Part shown: positions 9,514 to 21,823 of the stretch, piece after piece
Position numbering within the stretch: position 1 is the stretch's first letter
Layout of the letters: each line of letters starts with the position of its first letter
NCBI GenBank assembly: GCA_033725935.1
Contig: MU867147.1
Span: 1 to 64,000 of the forward strand
Length of the DNA stretch: 64,000 bases
Source: Cladorrhinum sp. PSN259
Taxonomy: Eukaryota; Ascomycota; Sordariomycetes; Sordariales; Podosporaceae
Direction of reading: 5' to 3'
The notes under the pieces: model-generated
Seen by the model: only the letters and a program-made list of their open reading frames with translations
What the model was told of the DNA's origin: nothing
Databases searched by the model: none
Made by a program: the position numbers and the translations under genes

Positions 9514-11795
9514 CTATATTAACCCCCATAGGTTTCGCCATCCTCGTTGTATAGGCGCGGCCTGGGCTGCTTGGGCAGGTGGTACAGCCGGAGCAGCTGA
9601 TGGCGCGGGGGGAGGTGGTAAAGTAGGTGGTACAACCGCGGCAGCTGGTGGTGGAGGGGGAGCAGGTGGTGGAGGGGGAGCAGGTGGTGGAGGGGGAGCA
9701 GGTGGTGGAGGGGGAGCAGGTGGTGGAGGGGGGGCAGGTAGTGCAGCCGCGGCAGCTGGTAGCGCGGGAGCAGGTAGTAAAGCAGCTAGTGGTAGAGAGG
9801 GAGTAGGTGGTAGAGCAGCTGGTGGTGGAAGGGGAGGTGGTGGTGGTAACCCTAAACTTTGTGCCAGAGCGGCTTGCGCTCGTTGAGTTGCTAGCCAAAG
9901 ATCTTGAGCCTCTTCCTGCCTTACCACTGGTAATTGCCGATTGGCTGCTGCTTTCACTCGTTTAAGTGGCTGTCCCGTTTGCTGTTTTGCGTATCCGACA
10001 GCTTGCGCGGCCGACCAGAAGCGTTCGAGCAGTGGCGGCCAGTTTAGGACCTTATCACTCCACACCTCTATCTTCGTATCCGTCCATACGGGCATCAGCG
10101 GGTCGTCCCACTTAAGCTGATGCCAGGTAGTCGGTATAGAGGTCGGTACAACGACCAGCCAGTCGAAGTCTGGCCCAAAGCTGTTGCTGGCAGCCTGGTA
10201 TCTCCGGAGTTTCTGTTCCGATAGTTGAAACAGCTCTTTCAGGCTGGGCCGGTTATCAGGCCGGTCGAAGAGGCAGTGCGCCACGGCGAGGCGAAGGTCC
10301 TTGTCGACGTGCCGCCACTCACAGTTCGGCCGATCGTCCAGGAGGTAATTGCCGTAGGTGATGCCCTCCCTGACTTTGTTCTCGTCGGGCCCGGGGAATA
10401 TAACTCGGAGCTTCTTATTAACGGGCCAGGGTGGGATCTGCGGCATGCACAGGGTGATGAGGCTCGCCATGGTTAAGCCGACCTGGTAAAGGTTAGATTT
10501 CCAAGAGTATTGGCCTGCCGTCTTGGCCTGGAATGGAGAGTCTATCGGCGGGCCCATCTCGTGGATAAATAAGTCCCACTCTTCACTGAACTGTTCCGGC
10601 ATGTACCTTTCTATCTTTCCCGTTTGCCGCGTGCCCCACATGGCGTACTGATCGTATAACTCGTTGGTGTGGTCGGCCGGATCGAAGGTAATGGTATCGC
10701 CAAAGTCGCCAATTTTAACAACCGGGAACCGGGCGTGGTCATGTCGGCCGGGCGCCCCGTACCCGGTACCCCCCACAAAGACGTTTGCAGGGTCTATGTC
10801 GAAGTGGACGTTCTGCGTGCCGCCATCTTGCGGCATCGGCCCAAACACTGGCATCCTTTCGTTCCAGAGTCTTCTGGTATTAAACTGCCCGCGCCGTTTG
10901 TGATATCGCTGAGGCGGGAACCGCATTCCGATGAGGCCCTTTATCAGGCAGGAAAAAATGAGCCACAAAACCCTCGAGGGAATCTTTCGTCCTTGTCGCG
11001 CACTTGCTTTATAACGCTGCCCAAGGAGCCATGCTCAAGGTACTCCAAAATTAAAACGGGCGGCATATTAGCGGCTAAACGTCTCTGTGACCGCGTGGGC
11101 GAGGGGCGCGGTGTGTTGCGGAAAAAGAAGTTTAAGTCGTCGGCGTGCGGAGGGGGTTGATCGATCGGTCGGAGAGGTATAACGTTTTGGAAAGGTGCGT
11201 GTATGGCCGGATAATGCATCCGTTGAACGCAGTGCATAGATCCCTCGAAAATGGCGGTTTTTAATGTCTCCTCCTCTAGGTCCTGCTGCCTTTCGAGGTT
11301 ATATTGCTGATCTCCTGGTTTTCTCAAGTACGTCTTCGCGGCATAAAGGTCTGTCCGCGGCGTGCCGTTAACGATAACCTGGGCCGAGAACAGGGCGGCT
11401 AGTCCGTTGCCTCCCCAGCCTAGTATCTTTTTAAACTGGACATCTGTTAACCTGTTCTCTAGATACCTTTTAGTCGCCTGCGCCCGTGGGCCTCTGTGTG
11501 CTAGGTCATTATAATCGTCATTATCCGGGCCGAGGCCGGACAATCCTATGACGGGGATAAACTGCTTCCGATACCTTTGTATGGCGTATATTATTGCGTT
11601 TCGACGTCCCGCTCGAGGTTGCTTAGGAATTATCTTGTGTTGGCCTACCCTATTTGGCGGGATGCGGTGCGGTTGTGCGAATTTGCGGGCGGCGAGAGCC
11701 CTGTCGGCGTCCGTGATCCCATGATGAAGGACCCCCTGCCTTCGGAATCTATTAAAAAAGGCCGATATCTCCTGGCGATCTTCTAAAAAGTTCAT
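9514..11795 (-). pseudogene. Fungal protein-kinase-like gene split by a frameshift
   Basis: The N-lobe (upstream part) shows a glycine loop (LGWGGNGLAALF), an AAKTYL lysine motif and an ILEYLEHGSL hinge. The C-lobe shows HFDIDPANV in place of HRD..N, KIGDFG, and a YMPEQF APE-like motif. The two halves are in different frames. A one-base change in the A-run near 10,985 would join them (the continuation IPSRVLWLIF.CL.KG is typical of fungal kinases of this kind). The open frame begins at 12,038, but the methionine at 11,795 (MNFLEDR) is the likelier start. The C-terminus is a long Pro/Ala-rich tail (PPPPPAP repeats). The substrate is unknown. The gene ends at 9514. The split means no intact kinase is made unless the break is an assembly error. 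Confidence 0.75.
9647..9736 (-). repeat. 18-bp tandem repeat in the kinase tail, about 5 units
   Basis: The unit GGTGGTGGAGGGGGAGCA (plus strand) is repeated about five times. On the coding strand it encodes APPPPP blocks of the kinase C-terminal tail. Its multiple-of-three length keeps the frame. Confidence 0.9.
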
Positions 11796-12175
11796 TACGG
11801 CTAGGTTATTTCCTCTTTCCGCTATTGCTCCTATAGTATCGAAGGCCGGGTGAGAGTGGATGATATTTGTGTTCTTGGCATAGTAATTTCTCGAGAAAGT
11901 GCTATAATTGTTAATAGAGGCGTAATAAAATACCCCTGTCGGAGACAGCGAGGAAGTGTATTTCACAGTTTTAATAAATCGAGTGTTAATAAAGGTAAGA
12001 CGTTTGCAGCTAACACTTTTCCGGAGAATAACAAACAAAGACCTTCTTTTATAAGCGAACTGGATCCAAGCTTCAGAATGCTCGGATAACAGCCATCAAT
12101 AAAGAACGAATAAATTTGTAAAAATAGGGCTTCTGCGTTCGGGCAAAGCTTTACGTACTCGACCACCATTTTAAG

Positions 12176-12412
12176 TGAGGGGAGCCCTAGCCGCTTCCCG
12201 TCGTAAGGACCCGGTTCCTCACGCGAGCAACACCACGCTCACCATCTACAAACTTCTCTATAGAGAAGTTTGCAAGAACATACCAAGAGCGTAATAATTC
12301 AAGTCCATTACTCAGTTGCTCGCCTTCCTGGGCGAGTAAAAGGAAGGATATACGGCTACATTTGTATACACGTAAAAAGAAAGACTGGTTCTAAAGGGGT
12401 GCTCCTCCACGG
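12176..12412. repeat. Fragments of two dispersed repeats
   Basis: The part 12,176-12,265 matches the junction of the interlaced inverted-repeat family (CTTCCCGTCGTAAGGAC then GTTCCTCACGC). The part about 12,320-12,412 matches the promoter-like leader also found at 28.6, 38.5 and 45.6 kb (CACGTAAAAAGAAAGACTGG). A short palindrome AACTTCTCTATAGAGAAGTT lies between them, near 12,250. Confidence 0.65.
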
Positions 12413-12569
12413 CTACGCGATCCACAACCCCGAACTGCCGCGCTACCACCGCCGCGGGCTCCGGCGGGGTAATCCACCAATTTGGCATCCACCGGAGACG
12501 GCTCCCGATGCTCGTCTCTCCCGGCCCGGGAAGCTAGGCGAAGCACTGGAGAGGTATCTGACTCCTGAC

Positions 12570-15500
12570 CTAGGCCTCGGCTATATCGATGTTGCGGACA
12601 TGGTTCAAGGAAGCAGGCACAGGAGCGGGGGTTCCCGAGATGGACCTGTAGTCCTTGATCATGTTTACCGGAGCGACGAGCTGGCGCCAACTTTGGCCGC
12701 GAGGCACCGCTGTGGCCTGCGGGAGCGGCTCAAAGCAGAACAGCACCCTGCCTCCGTCCTTTGACACCTGCTGCAGGGACCCGTTGGAATCCGGATACGG
12801 CAACGCGCTGTGCTGCTCAAAGAAGCGGTAGGCCAGGATTTCCTAGAGACGGGACCTGGTCGCGCGTGGGCACTGGACTCTGGTCAGGTGCTCGCAGGCC
12901 GCCTTGAACATGGGCCGGAACGAAAGACCTTGTATGTTCTTGCGACTGCGTTTAATGTCGCTGTCCCCCTAGGTCCATTCGAACAGCAGCTCGCCGGTTT
13001 TCAAGGACAGCTTGTTTCCCCTGACCTCGCATACCTCCGCCCGAACCTCCTCGCGATGGTTTCGAGCCCGGTAAAGGTAAAGTGCTCGCCGGTAAGATGG
13101 GGATCTTTTATCGCGGCGGGGAGGGCGACGCCCTTCTTCTCGACGGACCATATCATCTTAAACAGCGCGTCCGACCGGTAGTGGATCAGCATAGTGTGCG
13201 CACTTCTCCATCACGAATTCGCAGGTCTGGCGGTTGGTCTCCGGCGTAACGATGTCAAGGAGCCTGTCCAGGAAGGTCCGGAATTCCTGGTAAGTTACGC
13301 TCTCTGGGAGCCTCGCGACGTAATGGAATCCGGGGAAGGTAAGGAAGTTCAGGAACCTCGGCTCGAGCTTAAGCTCCCCCCAGTCCATAACGTCGCAGGG
13401 GAGGAACCCAAACCCGTGGTTATTTATCCCCTCCCGCAAGCCAAAGCCTACCTTCAGCGTCCCGTCGAGCCGGCGGCCGCTCGAGTTGTTGAGGATCCAG
13501 GCCTAGCCCGGCTAAAGGTACGAGATGAAGTGGCGGAAGCAGAGCGCCAGCAGGGCGTACAGCTGCGCGGTAGCGGAATGGACGGTCGGCTGCCGTTCGG
13601 AATGCAGGATACGGATGGCGTCCATCACCACCAGGTGCTTGTGAACGTTAAACCTAATGAACTTTTTAAACTCTTCCGTCCTATAGACGAAGAAGGCGTC
13701 CGAGGGCAGGGCGAGAATGTCCACGTCGACGGGGGAGGGCGGCGAAGGAATGACCGAGACGTTTTGCCGTAACGTCCGTATCACCACAGGCCGGCAGTAG
13801 TCGGCGAGGAACTTGGCCCAGTTCTCCTCCTCTTCCTAGATAACGCAAGCGAAGGCGATCGTAACGCGGAGCTCGGTCCGCCAGCCGTAAGTCTGGATCG
13901 CCTCTTCGGTAACGAGCCGAATCCACTGTCTAGGCTTCATGTCGAACTTGAGCGCACCTTCCCGGCTGGACTTTATGTTCTGAACGCGGTCGAAGGATGC
14001 AGCGTCGGCCCTGCCGTAGCCGAGGTTAATAAGGCCGCGGTAAGAGAACGGGTAATCCCCCCGAACGTCGAATAGCTCTTTGAAGGGAGAGTAGGTTTGT
14101 AAGTACACTAAGCCGTCCTCGGCGTACGGGTGGGTGTGCGTAGGCTCGGCGGTCACTGCTACGGTGTCCCGGAGGAGGGCGATAGGGTATTCGTATACCG
14201 ACGTCATTAGTATTTTAGGCAGCTAGAAACCGGCAGGTACGGCCTCGTCTTCCGTTTCCCCCGCTTAGCTGCCGGAGCCCGGACTTTGTGCCTCCTCGTC
14301 GCTAGGCTCGTGATCCTCGGGAGACCGACTTAGGCGCGAGGTTTCGCCCTTGAGGATAAAATGCACCGTATTATATATGCAGCAGCGTTTAGCGAGGAGG
14401 GTGGCGCCGTCGGGAAGGGACGGGTAGGTAAAGGGCATAACCTCCGAGGCGATGTCGATGTACTGCCGGCTGTCGTTACCGATAGATGATATTTCCGGAT
14501 AGATGTCCTTGGTCAGTATTGCAAAGTCGTCGATGCAGGTCGAGAGGGTCTTTTAGCGCTGAGTCTCGACCTTTAAACCCTTACTATCGTACATAAAAAA
14601 AGGATCCTTTAGGACGGAGAAATCGAAACCTTCGCTATCTGTTTGTGCTTGGGCGAGATTCCCCTGAATGGTGACCCAAAAGATGGGGTTTCGATGTAGG
14701 TTGATGGGTATGTTCAGGGGCACTCCATACCCGCCGACTCCCGGTGCACCTGCCGTCAGGGCCCTGTCCCGAGCCTCTTCGAAGGATGCCGGCATGCGCT
14801 GCCCCATCCCGGAAGAAAGCGCCAAAAGGGCAGGGTAAATTGCCCTGTCGTATAGGGCTCTATTGACTTCCGGGCAGCGTAAACCGCCCTGTCGGCACAG
14901 TACATGTTAGGGAAGAACATGTAGATAGAATGACCGCGGCTGCCGATTGTAGCGAACTGTATATAGGGGATCTTGTGGATGGGGACCTTCACTGCCTTGC
15001 CGTTGACCGCGACTTTGTACGAAAGGTGGATGCTTTTGTCCAACGTGCGGCCGGGTACGGGGATGATCGACAGGCATATCTGCTCCCTAATGTAGTTAAG
15101 GTTGGTGAAGATGATGATGTTGCTGTCGACGTCCTTGAGGGAATACTGCAGCTTGATATCGGTGCTCGCCGCACCTTTGTGGAGGCATATTTGGCTGTCC
15201 GGAAAAGAGGGTACCTCGAATAGCTGCTTGAGCCGGGCCAGGCTGGGGAAAGCGTCCCTGCTCCGCGTCGCCCAGCCGTAAGGAGTGTTTTAAGAGCGAC
15301 GATACACACCTAGCAGCCCGCAGTTCTCTGTATCGCTTATTGGAAGGTGTCTATCTTCGACGATGTAAGTGGAGCGCAGAGTCCGATGCTCTGCAGACGA
15401 GATCGTGCCTGCGTTCGGCGGCGGCGTGCGCTTCCTCCGGGCACGGGACGACGCCGATGTGGAGGGCGTAGAGGATGCGGCGCGCAAGCCGGCGCCGGCG

Positions 15501-16124
15501 ATCTTCGGGGAGATTGACCCAGTCGAAGATTGCGGCCGTTGGTGGGAGCTCGGTCCGGGAATCAACGTGCTCGTCATAGTCTTCTTGCTATATAGACCCG
15601 TCCTTATCGTCTCCGGCCCATATAAGTTCGTCCTTGTCGTTGTTATTTATAACGCGGCGATCGTGGGCAGGAGAACGGAAGTTTAATTGCGACGGGGCGG
15701 GAGAGGTGCTGATGTATGTGTTAGCTGCCGTCTGGGAACCGCCAGGCTGCTGAGGAGATTATACCTGTGCCTGGATAAGCTCTCGTTGCTGAAAGAGCTT
15801 GCCCCCCTCGCCCTCACTCTTTTCGGGGATAGCGACTCGTTCTCGGCGGGTCTGGTCCGCTTGGCTAGAGGCCGGCGGTGCACCAGGGGGGCGGGCCTAG
15901 AGCTTAGGTAATTAGTAACATTTTTATCTTTTTAAAGAGATGTGGCAGTACTCGGGAGGGAGGCGGGCACGGCGAGGCAAGGGCGAAGGGGATGGATTAT
16001 TAGAACGAAGGTCCGTCTGCGGATCCGGGGACTGGGATGTTGGGGTGTGGTATGACGAGGAAGATACGGAACTCAGATCGGCAAGGATATGGGAGAGGTT
16101 TGGTGTTAAGGGGCGGGATAACAT
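12570..16124 (-). pseudogene. Large decayed gene of a repeated fungal family of unknown function
   Basis: This reads as one gene of roughly 1,180 codons on the minus strand, from MLSRPLTPNL (16,124) to the stop near 12,570. Recognisable segments in order: a Ser/Pro- and Gln-rich N-terminus; TAAIFDWVNLPEDRRRRLARR..LYALHIG; YIVEDRHLP..ENCGL; RSRDAFPSLARLKQLFE; LQYSLKDVDSNIIIFTNL; a long middle; and a C-terminal part with FLTFPGFHYVARLPES. I recall similar large proteins, unnamed, in many filamentous ascomycetes. In-frame stops occur near 15,760, 15,585, 15,295, 14,555, 14,265, 14,220, 13,836, 13,511 and 13,502. For nearly all, CAA or CAG would keep the frame open. Frame changes lie near 15,365, 14,825, 13,185 and 13,020. 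It is certainly non-functional. Exact exon structure near 15,900-15,950 is uncertain; an intron with a TACTAAT branch-like box is possible. Confidence 0.7.
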
Positions 16125-16633
16125 GGCGAAAAGAATACGTTATTGGTAGGCTTAATTCGGTATAAGAAATAGACTTAGGAATGGAAAGCAGGCTTAGGAA
16201 TAGACATTTAAGATTTATAATAATATACGAGCTTTCTGGATTACCTTTCGAAAGGGCGAGGGGTTTTAGCGCAAAGGTGAGATTTGTGACAAGATATAGG
16301 CTTCATGAGATACCGGGATCCGCCTTTACGCATACTCCAATTACATACCAGCGGAGGCGACCTCCGGAAATCGCGCCCGAACGCGTCCGGTTTGTTTTAT
16401 TTTTTTTTATGCTGGATCCAGTCAGAGGGCGGCGAAAATAAACATAAAGATTCAGACATGTCAGAAGTGTTGCTGTTGCAGGCCTATCTCTTGGGGGAAT
16501 TTGAATTGCGAGTGTGGGATTGGGTAATAGATTTAATTTATTAATATGTTTAGATAAGCCTCGCGGTATCTACGCTGCCTCTGCCGCTTCAGAACGGCCG
16601 GCATCCACCTCTGCCGCCCCCGCTTCGGAATCA

Positions 16634-18377
16634 CTAAAAGTCTTCACCACCGGCGTCCACCGCTGCCGCCCCTTCTTCAGAACCGCTGAGGTCTCCTTCG
16701 CCGGCGCCGCAGATCTCCTCAACCCTCCCGGCAGCATTAGATTTTGTAGATACAAGGTCCTAGATATCCATAGCTTGAAACTTGTTAAAGTCCCCCTTTT
16801 CTAGCAGCTGGAAGCTGGCCGTGGGCGGTAAACTCCGCCCTTGAAGGATGGGCTGTATTGCGTTCTCTATGGCAAGGAAGCAGAGCTCTTTAATGACCGG
16901 AACTTCGACCAGTATCCTCTCCATCACCTTGCAGAATATGACCTTACCTCTGGTATTATCTGGGCTGCCGGCAGACTTAATCTGCAGAGGGGTAAAGCAT
17001 CGAAGGATGCTGTTCCTGGGCAGAAAGGCCAAGATCCCGTCCCTAAAATATTTTACCAGGATGAAGATCGGCTTGTACCGAAAGACGGTAAGCGTAAATA
17101 TTTTATTAGGAATGCCCAGCCGGTAGGCGATGAACGAGGTCAGCTGGGATTGGTGGGTTACGCTGCGCTTGTTCCGTAGGTTCTGCTCGTCAAGAAACTG
17201 CTAGAATATCGGGGACGAACGGAGCTGCTTTATCTCTTCGAATTGCGGGCTGGCCCTCGAGTTGATGGACTCCTACACGCGAATAAGCTCCAAGTTCGCC
17301 TTCAAGTGTTGGATGTCTCTGATCCTGGGGCTAATCGCGTCCTCCTTCTTCAGCTTCGCCCATATCTCCACCAGCTGGCACAGCGTCATGTAGCTAAGCG
17401 CCCGAAGGTCGGCAGTAACCGCCGCCGCTGCCTCTATCGAAGCGGCGCCGTCCTTGTGACAAAAATTATTGTAGTCCTCCCTGTAGAGGGAGCGGAACCT
17501 GTCCCAGCCCTCGTCGCTAAAAACCTGGCCGAGGAGGTAGACGCTTGCTATGACCTTTTCTTCCGTCGCGCCAAACTCCTTATTAAGCTCGTTGGCGATT
17601 TTCCGTATGATATCTTGCGAGCGGTAGCTTTTTTGTCGTATAACGAGCGGGTTTGGCCCCTTTAAAACCCTGATGAGCTGGTCGAGCGAATGCGGCGGTT
17701 GGACTTTTGGCCGCTTTAGCTTGCTCTTAGGCTCCGACGTATTATCCCTCTTACGCTTGAGACTGCTAGATGCCGGATTGCCCTTATCGTTACTGCTCCC
17801 GTCTTTATCGCTCTGCGGCTAGCTGTTGTCGGTATCCTCGTCCCTATTATTAGGCTGCGTATTTCTAAGCGTCGGACGGGCGCGGGCGGATAACGCTCTG
17901 GACCTCGAAGATGCCGGCGTGGTTGAGGGTATCTGAGCCGATGTGGGTGCTGTGGAGCTCGGAAGGGATGTTCGTTGTTTCGTGGGAAGGATGGGGTTTG
18001 TAGAGGAGCTAATACGGCGACGGTCTTCTAATGGGGGCGACGGGGCGGGGCTGTCGGACTGTGATAGGGGATGGAGGGGTTGTCGGGATGGCGAGCGAGA
18101 ATCTGTTAGAAGTTCTGTTAGCCTTTTTTATATATGTTGTAGATTAGAGAAGAGTATACTTGTATTAGGGTCGGTTTCCCTGGTTACTTTCCTGGCAGAA
18201 CGCAAGCATAGCTCAATAAAGTCAAAAGCGGCTTTGTAATCTTCCTTTGACATTCTTTCTAAGACGTCCTGAAATAGAGCTTTAGTCTTCTCTTGTATAT
18301 TATGGAATGAAAGCGGCCCATTAGCTGCCCGATCTTTCTGGCTTTACTGAAGGAGTATTGGTTGGGACGATGACATT
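16634..18377 (-). pseudogene. Decayed gene of unknown function with Q-codon stops
   Basis: From the ATG at 18,377 (MSSSQPILLQ) the minus strand is open for about 580 codons apart from stops. Stops occur soon after the start (TAA), near 18,130 (TAA), near 17,820 (TAG), near 17,203 (TAG) and near 16,758 (TAG). Each would be removed by reading CAA or CAG. Features: a Ser/Pro/Thr-rich, then Lys/Arg-rich low-complexity region (about residues 85-230), then a more conserved part with FEEIKQLRSSP and HQSQLTSFIAYRLGIPN, and an acidic Ala/Glu/Gly tail. I recall unnamed fungal proteins of this type but know no function. The 0.5-kb gap to the next gene (16,124) probably held that gene's promoter. Confidence 0.65.
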
Positions 18378-18649
18378 GCGATATAATTGTCCTCAGCGAG
18401 TTGGCGTAAAAGGAAGAGAGCGTTAATTATAAGGGTTGTTGCAAAAGGAAGGGAATATTAGAAGGGTTTCGCGATACATACGGTCGGGTTTATTAGAGGA
18501 GAGAAATCCTGACCCTTAATTTTAACGCGTATAATCAACCTCTTGCGGGGCTGCTCACGCGCCTTGGTAACCCCGCATTAATCCGTCTCCCAATTAACCA
18601 GCTTAAAATAAAACGCCATATATAAGCGAAATCTTTACGGGATTAAGCG
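18378..18649. other. Upstream region of the gene ending at 18,377, nothing else seen
   Basis: AT-rich, no open frame of note. It precedes the inverted-repeat element starting near 18,650. Confidence 0.4.
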
Positions 18650-19640
18650 ACTGTCACGACCTGGCGTTCAGGTGGGGAGCATGCAGGGAATGCTCCAGCT
18701 AATTATTAGGCCAAGGATGATAGGACCTGTAAGTCCCAATACAGCTAATCGGGTGAGACTCGAGAAACTCGAGCGTCGAGTCTCTCGAGTCTGGTACAAG
18801 GTACTCCAGAAAATGTATGTAGATAGCTTCACTATAAGTAGGGGGAGTGCTGGGCACTTCCTATCGTGAGGACATGGTTCCTTACGTAAGTAATATTACG
18901 TTCACTTATCTATAATACTCACAAGCGATACTTTATAGAGCAATCTATTGTTGATAGTGACCGATACCGTCTGAGAGCGTCCCATAACCTTCGATTATCC
19001 TATATTACCCAGGCGTACTGCCTTGCAGTCTATATCCTATCCGGTGCAGGTTATAATAAGAAAGTTATTATTTATGGAATCTTCCCTTTAGAGAAGTTTA
19101 AAGAAAAGGTTCTCTATAATGAAATACACTTATTCCCAGGGAGCAGTATACGTTTGTAGGGAGTAACTATTATAACCTGTACCGAATAGGGATATAGACT
19201 GTAAAGCAGTACGCCTGGGTAAGATGACAGGGGTATCGAAGGTTACAAGACGCTCTTAGACGGTATTAATCACTGTTACTAATAGGTTACTTTATAAAGT
19301 ATCGTTTTAAATATATTATAAATCAGTAAATATAATATTACTTGCGTAAGGAACTAGATTCCTCGTACCTGGAAGTGCCCAGCACATCCCCTACTTATAG
19401 TAAAGCTATCTATATATATTTAACTATGTATCTTATACCTTGCTCGGTCTGCTCAGTAACTCCGCTACTAGTTAGACTGGGCAACCTATGCTCAGTATAC
19501 CCAGTATTTCAGCCCCTGATAATACTAAGTAATCTTCTGATTAGCAATCCTAGGACTTATAAATCTTCTTATCCTTAGCTCAATAATCGGCTACAGACGA
19601 CCTAGTGGTCTGTCTATGGAAGGATTACGCACAAGACATA
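18650..19640. repeat. Large compound inverted repeat (fold-back element, outer and inner arms)
   Basis: The outer left arm (18,650-18,870, with ATAGGACCTGTAAGTCCCA and AGTGCTGGGCACTTCC) pairs with the outer right arm (19,350-19,630, with GGAAGTGCCCAGCAC and CCTAGGACTTATAAATC). The inner left arm (18,870-19,055, ending CCGGTGCAGGTTATAATA) pairs with the inner right arm (19,155-19,350, starting TATTATAACCTGTACCG). About 100 bp of spacer separate the inner arms. No coding sequence is carried. Related arms recur at 25.86-28.38 kb and in part at 12.18 kb, so this is a mobile or formerly mobile family. An encoded transposase is not seen. Confidence 0.8.
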
Positions 19641-19726
19641 ATAAATTAATCGGTCCGTGATTAGAAGACGGCTTATTACTAAAGCACAGGTCGATAAAGA
19701 TATATTACTATCCTAGCATCTACCTA

Positions 19727-19891
19727 TGATAGGGGAATGGACCAAATGGCTGGTAAGTACTGGGATTGAAGATGTAAAGAGTGATGCGTAAGGAAGTGGG
19801 ATGTGGAAGGTTGCAGCCGAAGGCTGCAATTGACCACATCCACTGCTCCTCGTTATCAAATCTATCTAATCTACAGATACTTCCCGTATCA
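19727..19891 (-). repeat. LTR (3' copy) of the gag-only element
   Basis: 165 bp, about 97 percent alike to 21,824-21,988 by eye. It contains an inverted GCAGCC..GGCTGC stem. It is the downstream LTR when the element is read on the minus strand. Confidence 0.85.
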
Positions 19892-20010
19892 AATGCCGGG
19901 GACACGAAAAAACGTTACTGTCCTCAGTAACCAAGCCTCCATATACCATCCTTGCCTCAGCAACCAATCCTCCATATACAGGCTTTGCCTCGGTTCCATT
20001 CCTCCATCCA

Positions 20011-20975
20011 CTAGCCTATGGCTAGGTTCATCCCGGTCATGATTCCCAACAGGACCCTGGGGTCCCAGAACATCCCATTCGCGTGGTTTTCCATACGCCA
20101 GTTACCATTCTTGATGAACCATTCCTTCAGACCATGGCCTGCAGGCATTGCCCAGGTGTTGCTTGACATGGTCACACTGGGACGGCTGTGGCCTTCGGCG
20201 CGCAAGTGGTCGAAGAGTTGGTTCCGGGAAAGGAAGCCAGTCCCACACACCTTGCAGGTCTGGGCCTTGCCGGGAAGGCTCTCTGTGGTAGTCGAGGCAG
20301 GCAATGCAACAGGTGCATCGTCGTCGACGGTCTAGCTGGCAGGCGTTGCCGGGCGTAGGCACTTCTCCAGCGACTGGGCAGTCAGCTGGGCAGGTGCCTG
20401 AGCAGGTGGTGGGCTTGTTGCCAGGGCCGAAGGCGAAGTGGTTGGATTCTGGGCAGTTGGCTCAGACTGCTTCAAAGCGTTCAAAGCCAAGGAAGCCCCC
20501 GAATTCAAGGACTTCTTGCAAGTGGCACTGGCCAGAGGCGAACGGTCTGGCAGGTGGGAAGCGGCTACGCCGGCTGGGGGCGCGTAGAAAAGAGGGGTCG
20601 TGTCCTCACGACTAGCCGGCTTGCAAGAATTGCTGTATATGTGGCTGAACAACGCGTTCCTGGAAGGAAAGCCTCCCAGGCCACATTTCCGGCACTTATT
20701 GACGGCCTGGCTGGGAGCGCCACAGAGCTCTCGGACTTGTGGTATGGTCAGGGCAATGGATCCAGGTACTGGGAGCTGTTTCCGCAGTGCCTCGATTTCC
20801 TTTTCTGCGCCGGCTTGGTATTCCACCCATCCTTCTAGCCACTGTTTTTGCTTTGTATTTGATCATTGAGGCAATCAACTTGTGCCTGGAGAGGCTCTCG
20901 GTCATCGGGGCTGGGCTCGAAGGAAGCGATGGTCACGATCGGTAAGAAGGAAAGGGTCGGCTTGCTCTCGCTCAT
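20011..20975 (-). pseudogene. Gag-like protein with two zinc-finger motifs, broken
   Basis: The likely start is MSESKPTLSF at 20,975. A heptad-rich segment (REPLQAQVDCLNDQIQ..KQWLEGWVEYQAGAEKEIEAL) suggests a coiled coil. It is followed by a CRKCGLGGFPSRNALFSHI finger and, about 120 residues on, a CKVCGTGFLSRNQLFDHLRAEGH finger (C-x2-C-x12-H-x5-H). Between them lies a Pro/Ala/Ser-rich linker. There is one frame change near 20,850 and one in-frame TAG near 20,335, where CAG would keep the frame open. Gag-like identity is inferred from its place between LTRs and the nucleic-acid-binding fingers. Confidence 0.6.
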
Positions 20976-21823
20976 CTCGTCGCGAGCACTCGCGGGGAAT
21001 ATTATCGATTCTAGAAGCAATCAATAAATCCAAGGACTTCTGAGAGGAGTGTGGCAATAGCTGACGGCTCGGCTTGCTTGAAGTGGCACTTGTTACCAGA
21101 GGCGAGCGGTCTGGCAAGGCAAGCGGTGCCCGACGGTAGTGGTTTTCGGGAGCGGTAGGAATGAAGCCATCGAATCTGGGCTTTTGAGAGGGGCGCGCGT
21201 ACGGTATGGTGTTGAGGGGTTCGGCTTCCCTGCACGCGTAGAAGCCGCTCACTGCATCTTGACGGTTATTTCCTGGCAAGCGGTGGAAATCGCTTTTCTT
21301 GGTAGAAATCGCTTTTCTGGTGGAAAGAGAGCTCTTTCGAAGTAGTGCTCGCAAAGAGGGCTCTTTTTGCAAAGAGGCCTTTGACGGCTGCTTCGGAGGG
21401 CTGTCTTTCTTGGTGTTGCTGGCAATTATTAACGCGACTTTATTCCTACCATATCCAAGGTTTGAAGAAAGTCGCAATCAACAATCAGGTGGATGGTTTT
21501 TCTTGGTGGAAAGAGGGGTCTTTCGAAGTAGGTTGTAAAGAGAGCTCTTTTTGCAAAAAGGTCTTTGACGACTGCTTCGGAGTACTGTCTTTCTCAGTGA
21601 TGGTGGAGCAGTCGAAGTAGGTCGCCTGGCCGTGTTGCAGGGAGGGTCGTTCTTCTTGGTGATGGTTGGATTGGTCGTATTGGGAGTCGCTTTTCTAAGC
21701 GACCACCCGAATAACGATTAATGAAACTGGTGATCTTTTCTGTACTGAAAGTCGATCGCTATGGTGTTTATTGCGGAATGGTTGGTATGGTGGGACACTG
21801 AATCTAAAGTCGCAGCTACCATT

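Noticed and set aside
9389..9886. Glycine-rich plus-strand ORF
   Set aside because: It is the antisense of the proline/alanine-rich kinase tail and its 18-bp repeat.
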